Part shown: piece by piece, positions 1 through 7,926 of the stretch
Layout of the letters: the number at the start of each line of letters is the position of its first letter
Position numbering within the stretch: the first letter of the stretch is position 1
Assembly: GCF_003324525.1 (NCBI RefSeq)
Contig: NZ_QGDC01000002.1
Coordinates: forward strand, 248,001-312,000
Source of the DNA: Mucilaginibacter hurinus
Lineage (GTDB): Bacteria; Bacteroidota; Bacteroidia; Sphingobacteriales; Sphingobacteriaceae
Direction of reading: 5' to 3'
DNA: 64,000 nucleotides
Translations under genes and position numbers: made by a program
Notes under the pieces: model-generated
Database searches by the model: none
What the model was told of the DNA's origin: nothing
Seen by the model: only the letters and a program-made list of their open reading frames with translations

Positions 1-490
1 AATCATTAAAATAAGCTGGTACGGTTATCACGGCACGGTTTACCGGCGTTTTAAGGGCATGTTCTGCACGCGCTTTTAATTCTTTTAGTACTAGAGCCGA
101 TAAATCAATAGGCGTATAAAATTTATCGCCTACCTTTATTTTAACCAGGCTATCAGTGTTATCGTCAATAACCTTGTAGCTAAAAAAGTCCTTGTAGTTT
201 TCAATATCATGATACGAACGGCCCAACAGGCGCTTAACTGAAAAAACGGTGTTTTGCGGGTCGGTAATCAAGTAATTTTTGGCCTCATTGCCAACCGTAA
301 TTTCGCCTGATTCGCCAAAATGCACTACCGATGGTACCAGTACGCCCTTGCCGGCATCGTTTATTACCTGCGGATGTTTGTCGGGATTAATAAATGCCAC
401 CAAAGAGTTGGTAGTACCTAGGTCAATCCCCACAATAATTTCTTCCTTTTGTATGGAGCCTGTTGCCAGGTTAATAGATACTTTAGCCAT
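1..490 (-). CDS. hscA: Hsp70-family chaperone, HscA-like (5' part only)
   Basis: Only the first 163 codons are in the window; the gene runs off the left edge. The start matches the Hsp70 ATPase domain: the phosphate-1 loop IVGIDLGTTNSLVA lies at about residues 19-32 and AVITVPAYF near the cut end. The roughly 18-residue extension before the loop is typical of HscA, the chaperone for iron-sulfur cluster assembly, and not of DnaK, whose loop is close to the N-terminus. An exact -7 box lies 7 nt upstream of the ATG. No isc/suf partner is visible here, so HscA rather than another Hsp70 paralogue is an inference. Confidence 0.75.
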   Translation of the reverse strand, partial: MAKVSINLATGSIQKEEIIVGIDLGTTNSLVAFINPDKHPQVINDAGKGVLVPSVVHFGESGEITVGNEAKNYLITDPQNTVFSVKRLLGRSYHDIENYKDFFSYKVIDDNTDSLVKIKVGDKFYTPIDLSALVLKELKARAEHALKTPVNRAVITVPAYFND

Positions 491-497
491 GATATGG

Positions 498-505
498 CAA
501 AGGTA
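498..505 (-). promoter_or_regulatory. -7 promoter element for the hscA-like gene
   Basis: On the minus strand this reads TACCTTTG, an exact match to the Bacteroidota -7 consensus TAnnTTTG. Only 7 nt separate it from the ATG, so the leader would be absent or very short. No clear -33 TTG was found. Confidence 0.5.
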
Positions 506-688
506 AGGTTATTTAGGATTTGGATTAACGATTTTGGATTTAATGACGCGAGGGTGATTGCAACTACTAGAGATGATTTCACCTTGCCGGAAAAAAAGGC
601 GTTCCCTATTAACCAGTATAAACACCTTGCACCCTGACGGATGTACAAATCGTATACGTAAGGTATTTTGCACACCCTATTTATTCCG

Positions 689-695
689 TACTTTG
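689..695 (+). promoter_or_regulatory. possible promoter of the HExxH-barrel gene
   Basis: TACTTTG at 689-695 is one base short of TAnnTTTG, and a TTTTG at 666-670 sits at about -33 distance. The gene starts at 715, which would leave a leader of around 13-15 nt. This is a near match, not an exact one. Confidence 0.35.
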
Positions 696-714
696 CTGAA
701 TAATTAATATACTG

Positions 715-3567
715 ATGTACTTTCGCCTGTCAATTAAACCGGCACAAATTTTCACGTTCTGCCTGGCGCTTACTGCTTTGTCAGCATTTACGGCTGGCAT
801 AGCCTGTGCACAGCAGTTTGGGGGCAACCCTCCCACTATTAAATGGCAACAAATAAATACCCCTGCCGCTAAAGTGATTTTCCCCACCGGAATGGACAGC
901 ACGGCAAAACGTGTGGCCAACATAATACAGCAGGTGAACGCCGCTACAAGGTCAACGCTGGGTAACAAACAAAGGCAAGTGAGCATTGTGCTGCAAAACC
1001 AAACTACCCAAACCAATGGTTATGTAGGCCTCGCCCCTTTTCGTAGTGAGTTTTACCTGACACCGCAACAAAACAGCCTGGAACTTGGCGGCATAGCCTG
1101 GCCGGATCTCTTATCGGTACATGAGTATCGGCATGTGCAGCAATATAATAACTTTAACGTGGGGCTATCAAAAGTGCTCCGTACTATTTTTGGCGAGGGC
1201 GGACAGGCGCTGGGCAATGCGCTTAGTGTGCCCGACTGGTTTTTTGAGGGCGACGCGGTATATAACGAAACATTGGTAAGCAGCCAGGGCCGTGGCAGGT
1301 TACCGTGGTTTCATAAGGATTATAGGGCAATGTGGGCAGCCGGCAAAAACTACAGTTGGATGAAGCTCCGAAATGGATCATATGTCGATTTTGTACCTAG
1401 CCATTACCCTCTCGGTTATATGTTGGCAGCCTACGGGCGCGAAACTTATGGCGACGATTTTTGGCGTCAGGTAACTCTTGACGCCGCTGCTTACAGGTAT
1501 GGCGCCCTGCCTCCTATACAAAAAGCCATACAAAGACACTCCGGAAAAAGTTATGGACAGTTTAGGGAAGACGCGTTGGATTATTTCAAAAAGCAGTTTA
1601 ATGATAATGCACCTGCCCTGGCAAAAAACCCCAAACAGCATTTTGTGGCCGACCAGGAATTTCCGGCGTTTATTGGTGAGGATACGCTGGTTTACGTGAA
1701 GTTTGCTTATAACCAGGTGCCGGTATTCATCATAAAAGCTAATGGTTATGAGCGTAAGCTATCCACGAGGGCTTTAGCCAACGACCGGCATTTTACCTAC
1801 CGTAATGGCAAAATAGCCTATGCCGGCTACCGGGCCGATGAGCGATGGGGGTTTCGTAACTATAGCGAGATTAGAATTTTGGATATAAATACCAGTAAGG
1901 AACAGGCAATTACCAGGAGAACAAAATATTTTTCGCCTGACATAAGCGCCGACGGCAAAACTATAGCGACTGTTAATGTCGAACCCTCGGGCAAGCGGAG
2001 TTTGCATATAATCGACGCAACTAACGGCAGCCTTCTTGCTGCGCTTCCTAATCCGCAAAACCTCTTTTATACTTACCCAAAGTTTTACGGTAATAGTTAC
2101 CTGCTTTCAGCCGTACGGAACCCGGCAGGTAAGATGGCTATAACGCAAATTGATATTAAATCAGGCAGACATGAATATCTTACATCATTCACAGACCATC
2201 CCCTCGGTTATATAACTGTACAAGGCGATACCGTTTACTTTACCGCCACCGAGGGTAAGGATGATAAATTATTCGCTCTATCGTTAAAGGATAGAAAACT
2301 ATTCAAAATCGACCATCCCGCCATGGAATCAGGCATCGGGGTTTATCAGCCGGCGATATCGGCAAGTAAGATAGCATGGGTAAGCTTTACGGCATATGGC
2401 AACCAGATTCAACAGGTTGATAAAAGCGCTATCTGGTCAACTGAAATATCTCCGGATATATTTAACACTCCACTTCCTGATTATCATATTAACTCATTAG
2501 CTGCCAGCCGCGCAGCCAACTTGCTGTCCAATATCTCTGATAGTGTTTTTACAGTATTACCTTATAGCAAAGGGTACAACCTGTTTAACTTTCACAGCCT
2601 GATACCAGAAATAAGCGATCCGAATTACAAGTTCTCGCTTAGAGGTGAAAATGTCCTTAATACTTTTCGGTCCGATGTTTTTTTTAATTATAACCGGAAC
2701 GAAGGTTACAAACAACTTGGGTTTGATGCCACCTATGGCGCGCTTTTTCCTTATTTATCGGTTGGTGCCGATTATATTTTCGATCGCAGGGTATACTCCT
2801 TACGCAACCAGGAAAATGTTTACTGGAACGAAGTTAACTTACACGGCGGCGTGCAGCTACCGCTAAACTTTACCCGGGGTAAAAAAATAACCGGTTTCAA
2901 TTTCGGTAGTGATATATATTTCAGCCGCAACATGTACCGGGGCGCATACGCGGTAAATAACCGCAACCTTATTTACCTGAATAACTTTGCCACCTTTAGC
3001 ACGCGAACGCAGCAGGCTATGCAGCACATTTACCCGCGTTGGGGGCAAAGCATAGCTTTAAATTACAAATCCGGGCTAAATGTTAGTGCTAATCAGTGGT
3101 TGGCATCCGGTACATTTTACTTTCCGGGTATAAGCACTAACGACAACCTGATTATGACCGCCGCTTATCAGCAACGCGGCAAAAATGATGCTGTTGGCTT
3201 TTCAAATAACTTTCCTTTTTCCCGCGGTTATACCGCCGAAAACCTTCACCAATTGTACAAGGTGGGTGCAAACTATCACTTTCCGATAGCTTACCCTGAT
3301 GCCGGTATCGGCAACACAGCGTATTTATTACGTGTGCGTGGTAACGCTTTTTACGAACACACCCGCGGGCATGATTTTTACGCGAATGAAAGTAAATTCA
3401 GCCAAAACTTTAATAGTGCCGGACTGGCTGTATTTTTTGATACGAAATTTTTCAATCAACAATCCCTGTCCTTTGGCATACGCTACAGCCGGCTGCTGAA
3501 CGATGACTATTTTGGTGGTAAGGGCAGAAATCGGGTTGAGCTGGTATTACCTGTTAGTATTTTTTAG
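715..3567 (+). CDS. secreted HExxH metallopeptidase-like protein with propeller-like middle and C-terminal outer-membrane barrel
   Basis: This 950-residue protein has a signal peptide (likely cleaved after residue 32, ACA/QQ). A gluzincin-type zinc motif HEYRH lies at residues 136-140, with a second candidate zinc ligand in FFEGDA (E178). Residues of about 320-580 contain repeated short beta units resembling a TolB/WD-type propeller. The last 280 or so residues are rich in alternating aromatic/polar strands and end in VLPVSIF, as in bacterial surface-antigen (D15/Omp85-like) barrels. The likely location is the outer membrane. Substrate and activity are unknown. The gene is monocistronic as far as I can see. 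I am sure of the motifs; that it is an active protease is inferred. Confidence 0.7.
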   Translation: MYFRLSIKPAQIFTFCLALTALSAFTAGIACAQQFGGNPPTIKWQQINTPAAKVIFPTGMDSTAKRVANIIQQVNAATRSTLGNKQRQVSIVLQNQTTQTNGYVGLAPFRSEFYLTPQQNSLELGGIAWPDLLSVHEYRHVQQYNNFNVGLSKVLRTIFGEGGQALGNALSVPDWFFEGDAVYNETLVSSQGRGRLPWFHKDYRAMWAAGKNYSWMKLRNGSYVDFVPSHYPLGYMLAAYGRETYGDDFWRQVTLDAAAYRYGALPPIQKAIQRHSGKSYGQFREDALDYFKKQFNDNAPALAKNPKQHFVADQEFPAFIGEDTLVYVKFAYNQVPVFIIKANGYERKLSTRALANDRHFTYRNGKIAYAGYRADERWGFRNYSEIRILDINTSKEQAITRRTKYFSPDISADGKTIATVNVEPSGKRSLHIIDATNGSLLAALPNPQNLFYTYPKFYGNSYLLSAVRNPAGKMAITQIDIKSGRHEYLTSFTDHPLGYITVQGDTVYFTATEGKDDKLFALSLKDRKLFKIDHPAMESGIGVYQPAISASKIAWVSFTAYGNQIQQVDKSAIWSTEISPDIFNTPLPDYHINSLAASRAANLLSNISDSVFTVLPYSKGYNLFNFHSLIPEISDPNYKFSLRGENVLNTFRSDVFFNYNRNEGYKQLGFDATYGALFPYLSVGADYIFDRRVYSLRNQENVYWNEVNLHGGVQLPLNFTRGKKITGFNFGSDIYFSRNMYRGAYAVNNRNLIYLNNFATFSTRTQQAMQHIYPRWGQSIALNYKSGLNVSANQWLASGTFYFPGISTNDNLIMTAAYQQRGKNDAVGFSNNFPFSRGYTAENLHQLYKVGANYHFPIAYPDAGIGNTAYLLRVRGNAFYEHTRGHDFYANESKFSQNFNSAGLAVFFDTKFFNQQSLSFGIRYSRLLNDDYFGGKGRNRVELVLPVSIF

Positions 3568-3606
3568 TTAATACTAACAACAATTAACCATACTTGTAGG
3601 TTGTAT

Positions 3607-3630
3607 TATGATAAATGTAAATTCATCATA
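3607..3630. promoter_or_regulatory. imperfect 24-bp dyad upstream of the metal-type operon (candidate operator)
   Basis: The outer arms TATGAT (3607-3612) and ATCATA (3625-3630) are perfect inverted repeats, and 10 of 12 base pairs match across the whole dyad. It ends 22 nt before the -7 box at 3653, so it covers the -33 region, where a repressor would block RNA polymerase. Its AT-rich character is compatible with a metalloregulator site, but I cannot assign a protein. Confidence 0.4.
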
Positions 3631-3652
3631 CTTATTAACTCGTTCAATAAAC

Positions 3653-3660
3653 TATATTTG
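3653..3660 (+). promoter_or_regulatory. -7 promoter element of the MbnP/MbnH-type operon
   Basis: TATATTTG is an exact TAnnTTTG match, 5 nt before the ATG at 3666. Transcription would start on or beside the start codon. Confidence 0.55.
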
Positions 3661-3665
3661 CGCAA

Positions 3666-4040
3666 ATGTTACGTCGTTTAACCGCAATCTCATTAATAAC
3701 GTGCCTGATGGTCTCAAACTTCAGCATGTTATTTGTTTATGCAGGTTATGAGTTAAATCGTGGTTACATTGCTGCAAAACTTTGCGAAAACCGGGCGAAA
3801 CCTGTAATGCACTGTAACGGCAAATGTTACCTGGCAAAAAAAATTAAACAAGCGGAGGAAAAAGAGAAGAAAAATGCGAGCCAGCAGCTAAAAAGCCAAC
3901 TCCAGGAAGCTTTTATGCCGCTTAACGCTGAATTTAAATTTGCGTCGCAAGTGATAATTATCAGTAAATATCCAAACCCCGTTTACCGTTTGTGCACGCG
4001 CGCATCTTCTGTTTACCAGCCGCCACGGCTTGCCGCTTAA
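3666..4040 (+). CDS. small secreted Cys-motif (CxGKCYL) protein
   Basis: This is a 124-residue protein with an N-terminal hydrophobic signal or anchor segment (about 5-27). A Cys cluster follows: C40, then H49-C50-N-G-K-C54-Y-L. After this comes a Lys/Glu-rich stretch that is probably helical (about 57-82). I recognise the CxGKCYL pattern as recurring in small uncharacterised Bacteroidota proteins, often beside metal-uptake genes, but the function is not known. It is the first gene after the promoter and dyad and precedes the MbnP-like gene by 108 nt, so a role in handling copper or another metal in the envelope is plausible by context only. Confidence 0.6.
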   Translation: MLRRLTAISLITCLMVSNFSMLFVYAGYELNRGYIAAKLCENRAKPVMHCNGKCYLAKKIKQAEEKEKKNASQQLKSQLQEAFMPLNAEFKFASQVIIISKYPNPVYRLCTRASSVYQPPRLAA

Positions 4041-4148
4041 TTCTCCTCATCCCCATCACCCTGTTGTGGAATTCTACAGATAAATAAATAATACTTTAAT
4101 CACTACAGCTGCCGCTGCTTGCGTGCAGTAATATTTACATACATATAT

Positions 4149-4949
4149 ATGAAACGGATTTTTCCCTTCATCATGGCAGGTATGATTTTAACATCATGCA
4201 GCAAAAACGATAAAATAGAGCCTGTAAACACTGAGGTAAAAGCACCTATTATATTGGAATTTGATAATATAGCCGGCGACAATAATTTGCAATTAAACGC
4301 GGGTACCTATATAAACGCCTTAGGCGAACAATTTACAGTAAACACGCTTAAGTATTTTGTAAGCAATATCAAATTGACAAATACCAACGGCACACAGTAT
4401 ATTGTTCCGCAAGATAGCAGCTACTTCCTGGTGGACGAGAGCCTGCCAGAGTCGACCGATATACGCCTAAATGTACCCGAGGGTGACTACAAGACTGTTG
4501 AGTTTGTGCTAGGTGTAGACAGCCTGCGCAGCACGATGGATTTGAGCAAACGAACAGGCGTGCTTGATGTCGCTTCAGGTCATGACGGTATGTACTGGAG
4601 CTGGGCTTCGGGCTATATATTTTTCAAAATGGAGGGCACCTCCCCCGCCGCACCGGTTGACGGTACCGGCCAACGCAAATTTCGGTATCATATAGGCGGG
4701 TTCGGCAGTGCAGGTTCGCCAATTAATAATGTTAAAATTATTAAGATCGACCTCCAGGCGGGTGGTTTAGCCAAAGTGCGCAAAGGACGCGAATCACAGG
4801 TGCATTTAATGGCCGATGTTATGAAGGTGTTTAACGGCGCGCCTAATGTAAGCATTGCGGCAAATTCAAACGTAATGTCGGGCTTGTTCAGCCAAACCGT
4901 TTCATCCAATTACAGCAATATGTTTACCCACAATCATACACATAACTAA
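4149..4949 (+). CDS. MbnP-family lipoprotein (copper-binding type)
   Basis: This is a 266-residue protein. The ATG at 4149 gives a clean lipoprotein signal with lipobox LTSC (C17); an upstream TTG at 4119 would bury it. The core matches the MbnP family: IILEFDN near 35-41, TLKYFVSNI, an acidic VPEGDY loop, and the signature GMYWSWASGY at about 147-156. In characterised MbnP a tryptophan is oxidised to kynurenine by the di-heme enzyme MbnH, creating a copper site; W150 and W152 are the obvious candidates here. The C-terminus ends in a His-rich tail (FTHNHTHN). The di-heme peroxidase gene starts 1 nt after its stop, which supports the pairing. Copper specificity is inferred. Confidence 0.85.
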   Translation: MKRIFPFIMAGMILTSCSKNDKIEPVNTEVKAPIILEFDNIAGDNNLQLNAGTYINALGEQFTVNTLKYFVSNIKLTNTNGTQYIVPQDSSYFLVDESLPESTDIRLNVPEGDYKTVEFVLGVDSLRSTMDLSKRTGVLDVASGHDGMYWSWASGYIFFKMEGTSPAAPVDGTGQRKFRYHIGGFGSAGSPINNVKIIKIDLQAGGLAKVRKGRESQVHLMADVMKVFNGAPNVSIAANSNVMSGLFSQTVSSNYSNMFTHNHTHN

Positions 4950-4950
4950 T

Positions 4951-5997
4951 ATGTGGCGGTTATGGTTAATGGCATTGGGGCTGGGCTTTTTGCTGGTTTC
5001 ATGCCGTAAAAATGTAGACGAACCACAGCCGCCGGCAGACGATTTTGCCGGGTTTGTAAAACCTGCAAATTTTCCTGCCCCTGTATACAAGTTGGAAAAC
5101 AACCAGGTTACTAAAGCGGGATTTGAGTTAGGGCGTGCCTTATTTTATGATCCTGCGCTTTCGCGAAATAATACCATATCCTGCGGGTCATGCCATATAC
5201 AAGGCTCGGCGTTTACCCAGCACGGGCACGACGTAAGCCATGGTATTGACGACCGTTTGGGTACACGTAATTCGCCGGCAATAATGAACCTGGCCTGGAT
5301 GCCCTCCTTTTTTTGGGATGGCGGTGTATTTGACCTTGATTTGCAACCGGTCGTGCCTATCACCAACCATGTCGAGATGGATGAAACGGTTGAAAACGTA
5401 ATACGCAAGCTGCAGGGCATGCCTAAATACCGCGATTTATTCAAAAAGGCTTATAACAGCGAAGAGATAACCACTGCGCGGTTGATGAAAGCCTTGTCGC
5501 AATTTATGATTATGTGTGTAAGCGCCAATTCAAAGTACGACAAGGTGAAACGTAACGAGGCAGGCGAAACCTTTACCCCCGAAGAGCAGGCCGGTTATGC
5601 GCTGTTTAAACAAATGTGCGCCGATTGCCACACCGAACCGCTTTTTACCGACAACAGCTTCAGAAATAACGGCATAGGCATCGGGTTTAATAATGATGAA
5701 GGCCGGGCCATGATTACTTTTAAACCGGACGATAAATACCGGTTTAAAGTGCCTTCGCTGCGCAATCTTAAATACACGGCACCCTATATGCATGATGGAC
5801 GGATTTTAAACCTCAACGGCGTATTAAATCATTATGCCGCCGGTGTTAAGCAAACCCCAAACCTTGATCCGTTATTACAGAAAAACGGGGGCTTAGGCTT
5901 GCCACTTACTGAAACGGGTAAACAACAGATCATAGCGTTTTTAAATACGCTTAACGATACAGACTTTATTAATAACCGGCTACTGGCCGAGCAATAA
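4951..5997 (+). CDS. di-heme cytochrome c peroxidase/MauG family lipoprotein (MbnH-like)
   Basis: This is a 348-residue protein with lipobox LVSC (C18) and two covalent heme sites, C78-G-S-C81-H82 and C223-A-D-C226-H227. Other family marks are SPAIMNLAW near 108-116, FWDGG at 121-125, and PYMHDGR at 278-284. This is the bacterial cytochrome c peroxidase/MauG fold. Next to an MbnP gene it is best read as MbnH, the enzyme that modifies MbnP; a simple H2O2 peroxidase is the alternative. It starts 1 nt after the MbnP stop codon and is followed by the barrel gene with 9 nt between, so the three are almost certainly co-transcribed. Periplasmic, lipid-anchored. Confidence 0.88.
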   Translation: MWRLWLMALGLGFLLVSCRKNVDEPQPPADDFAGFVKPANFPAPVYKLENNQVTKAGFELGRALFYDPALSRNNTISCGSCHIQGSAFTQHGHDVSHGIDDRLGTRNSPAIMNLAWMPSFFWDGGVFDLDLQPVVPITNHVEMDETVENVIRKLQGMPKYRDLFKKAYNSEEITTARLMKALSQFMIMCVSANSKYDKVKRNEAGETFTPEEQAGYALFKQMCADCHTEPLFTDNSFRNNGIGIGFNNDEGRAMITFKPDDKYRFKVPSLRNLKYTAPYMHDGRILNLNGVLNHYAAGVKQTPNLDPLLQKNGGLGLPLTETGKQQIIAFLNTLNDTDFINNRLLAEQ

Positions 5998-6006
5998 GTG
6001 CAACAG

Positions 6007-6945
6007 ATGAAAACAACTATAAAAAGAACCGGTATTTTAACCGCTGTATGTTTATTTTTTATCATAACAAGCGCCACCGCGTGCGACATTTGCGGGTGCG
6101 GTGTAGGCAGTTATTACCTGGGTATCTTGCCGGAGTTTAATAAGCGGTTTGTTGGTTTACGCTATCAGCATAAAACATTGCGGGCGCATTTAGGCCCCAA
6201 CGGCACCACCAGCTATCTAACCACCGACGAAACATACCAATCTGCAGAGGTATGGGGCGGATATAATTTTGGTAAAAAAGTGAGGGTGCTTGCCTTTGTA
6301 CCATATAATTTTAACGAGCGCCGGAGCAACGAAAATGCGGGACATAAAAACGGCTTAGGCGATATCGCGCTTATGGGTTACTACAATCTTTTTAGCGGAA
6401 CGGGCACCATCGGCAGTAAGCTGCTGGTACAGTCGCTGTGGTTTGGCGCGGGTGTTAAGCTGCCTACCGGCGCTTACTCCCCGGCAGAACGTAATCAATC
6501 ACAGCAGTCGCCAAATAACTTTCAGTTAGGTACAGCCAGTACCGATTTTACATTGAATGCGGCCTATGATATCCGGCTGATGGACCTTGGCATTAACGTA
6601 AATGCCAACTACAAGATTAATACTGAAAACAAGTATGGCTACCGTTACGGTAATAAGTTTACCACTAACGCCCTTGCCTATTATAAGTTCAGGGTGGCAA
6701 AAGTGCTTACCATAGCACCCAATGCCGGCGTATTGTATGAAACGTCAGTGAAAGATACAGAGGATCAAAAATTTAGCGTGGATGCGTCGGGCGGCCATGT
6801 ATTATCATTGGTTGGGGGAATTGAGGCTAACATCAAACGCGTCTCATTCGGTGCTAATTACCAGGAGATCGCTACACAAGATCTCGCTAATGGCAGCGTA
6901 CGTGCAGGAAACCGTTTAATGGCACACGTATCCGTAGCTTTTTAA
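6007..6945 (+). CDS. outer-membrane beta-barrel protein with CDICGCG mature N-terminus
   Basis: This is a 312-residue protein; I chose the ATG at 6007 over an in-frame GTG at 5998. A signal peptide (about 1-25) is followed directly by C26-D-I-C29-G-C31, which could bind metal or, if C26 is lipidated, anchor the protein. The rest is a run of amphipathic strands ending in LMAHVSVAF, typical of transporter-like barrels of the phenol-degradation MetA type. As the last gene of the MbnP/di-heme operon it may pass metal across the outer membrane or act as a sensor. That role is inferred from position. Confidence 0.7.
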   Translation: MKTTIKRTGILTAVCLFFIITSATACDICGCGVGSYYLGILPEFNKRFVGLRYQHKTLRAHLGPNGTTSYLTTDETYQSAEVWGGYNFGKKVRVLAFVPYNFNERRSNENAGHKNGLGDIALMGYYNLFSGTGTIGSKLLVQSLWFGAGVKLPTGAYSPAERNQSQQSPNNFQLGTASTDFTLNAAYDIRLMDLGINVNANYKINTENKYGYRYGNKFTTNALAYYKFRVAKVLTIAPNAGVLYETSVKDTEDQKFSVDASGGHVLSLVGGIEANIKRVSFGANYQEIATQDLANGSVRAGNRLMAHVSVAF

Positions 6946-7027
6946 GGGTATCGTAACTCAAATGTAGGATAGCCACCATGATGAGTATTCGTAAAATTTA
7001 CGATAATCACCATAAGCCTATTTCAAT

Positions 7028-7047
7028 GTCACAAATTAGTCACAAAT
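7028..7047. repeat. two 9-bp direct repeats, 11-bp period
   Basis: GTCACAAAT occurs at 7028-7036 and again at 7039-7047. The 11-bp period puts both copies on about the same face of the helix. They end 32 nt before the -7 box at 7080, where an activator would bind. Confidence 0.5.
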
Positions 7048-7079
7048 AGATGTTTAAACAATCATTGCACAATTTTGGG

Positions 7080-7087
7080 TACCTTTG
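7080..7087 (+). promoter_or_regulatory. -7 promoter element with no protein gene downstream
   Basis: TACCTTTG matches TAnnTTTG exactly. The next 130 nt contain no ORF but end in a strong terminator, which suggests a non-coding transcript. Confidence 0.4.
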
Positions 7088-7092
7088 ATAGT

Positions 7093-7220
7093 TAATGTTA
7101 TAAATTGGAAATAATTAATTCGTTACATATAATTATTTAAGATACTTCTTTTGGTTAGAGAGGTGATTGTTTTAGAGTGATTGGGTCGGGCCGGGAATTT
7201 TTTCCGGCCCGATTTTTTTT
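7093..7220 (+). ncRNA. candidate small RNA of about 128 nt
   Basis: The 5' end is predicted from the -7 box at 7080-7087, and the 3' end from the terminator whose T-tract stops at 7220. The interior has two GTGATTG copies (7163-7169 and 7177-7183) and no open reading frame beyond two codons from its only early ATG. I do not recognise it as a known RNA family. A long leaderless remnant or an unknown sRNA are both possible. Confidence 0.35.
7186..7220 (+). terminator. strong intrinsic terminator
   Basis: The GC-rich stem TCGGGCCGG (7186-7194) pairs with CCGGCCCGA (7204-7212), followed by eight T residues (7213-7220). Confidence 0.85.
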
Positions 7221-7334
7221 CCGGCCAACAGTTAAAGTGCTGAGTAACCTGATCAGCGAGTCATTTAAACACAATAGAAATTGCATCCGGTTTTTATAAG
7301 TGTCGTCAACTTGCCAAAAGCTGTGTTAAATAAT

Positions 7335-7360
7335 AAAGGGCCCTTTATGCGGGCCCCTTT
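7335..7360 (-). terminator. intrinsic terminator of the downstream convergent gene
   Basis: AAAGGGCCC (7335-7343) pairs with GGGCCCCTTT (7351-7360) with one bulged C. On the minus strand it is followed by TTATTT. It lies directly after the stop codon of the 95-residue gene. Confidence 0.65.
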
Positions 7361-7361
7361 A

Positions 7362-7649
7362 TTAATTATTCAATGCTTCCTGCTCCTTAAGCGCTGCGAT
7401 ATTGTTATTGTCGCTAAACTCATTTGTTTGGCCGCTAAAGTCTTCAAGTATTGCGGCAATGGTATCAAGGTTTTCTGCAACCCGTTGATGCATATCGGGT
7501 AAATCCTTTTCAAGCCTCTTGTCTCCAAGATCAATATTATCAACTTCAATTTTGGCCAGCTTTTGTATAATAGCCTGCTGGCTGTTTTCCAAGTCTTCCA
7601 GCTCGTGGACTATCTTTTCCATCAATGCGAATTTTTTTAACTTATCCAT
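7362..7649 (-). CDS. small hypothetical protein, predicted coiled coil
   Basis: This is a 95-residue acidic protein. The ATG at 7649 is preferred; the longer frame back to 7775 adds a hydrophobic stretch with no support. The sequence is almost entirely charged helix with heptad-like spacing (KIVHELEDLENSQQAIIQKL). No signal peptide, Cys or known motif is seen. It ends at its own terminator. I do not recognise the family; it is most likely a small cytosolic protein. Confidence 0.5.
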   Translation of the reverse strand: MDKLKKFALMEKIVHELEDLENSQQAIIQKLAKIEVDNIDLGDKRLEKDLPDMHQRVAENLDTIAAILEDFSGQTNEFSDNNNIAALKEQEALNN

Positions 7650-7926
7650 AGGTATCTGCTTTAAATTATACACTACATAAAACAATAACCCGGCCAAAAT
7701 TTGGATATCGTAAATCAACAAACGGTTTACAATATCCGGTCCTAGATGATCTAGTATAACACAGGTGCTGTGCAATTGAGTTATGGAAGTGATTTCAGTA
7801 AGTGTAACCTTAAGCGACTATAAAACGTTTTGACGCACAAAACAGCGGCTGACGCGGACACATCCCCAGCTAAAGAGCCAGCAGTAAGCCTTTGGAACTA
7901 CGTTATGATTGGCTAATGCTGTTGTA

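Larger units (their letters stand above)
6946..7361. other. 416-nt intergenic region: repeats, promoter box, candidate RNA, two terminators
   Basis: No credible protein gene is present. From left to right it holds a 15-bp palindrome (6989-7003, arms TCGTAAA/TTTACGA), a pair of 9-bp direct repeats (7028-7047), an exact -7 box (7080-7087), a candidate small RNA ending at a strong terminator (7220), and a terminator for the convergent gene (7335-7360). Confidence 0.6.

Noticed and set aside
3553..3578. Inverted repeat GTTAGTATT/AATACTAAC at the end of the HExxH-barrel gene.
   Set aside because: AT-rich stem without a following T-tract; not a convincing terminator.
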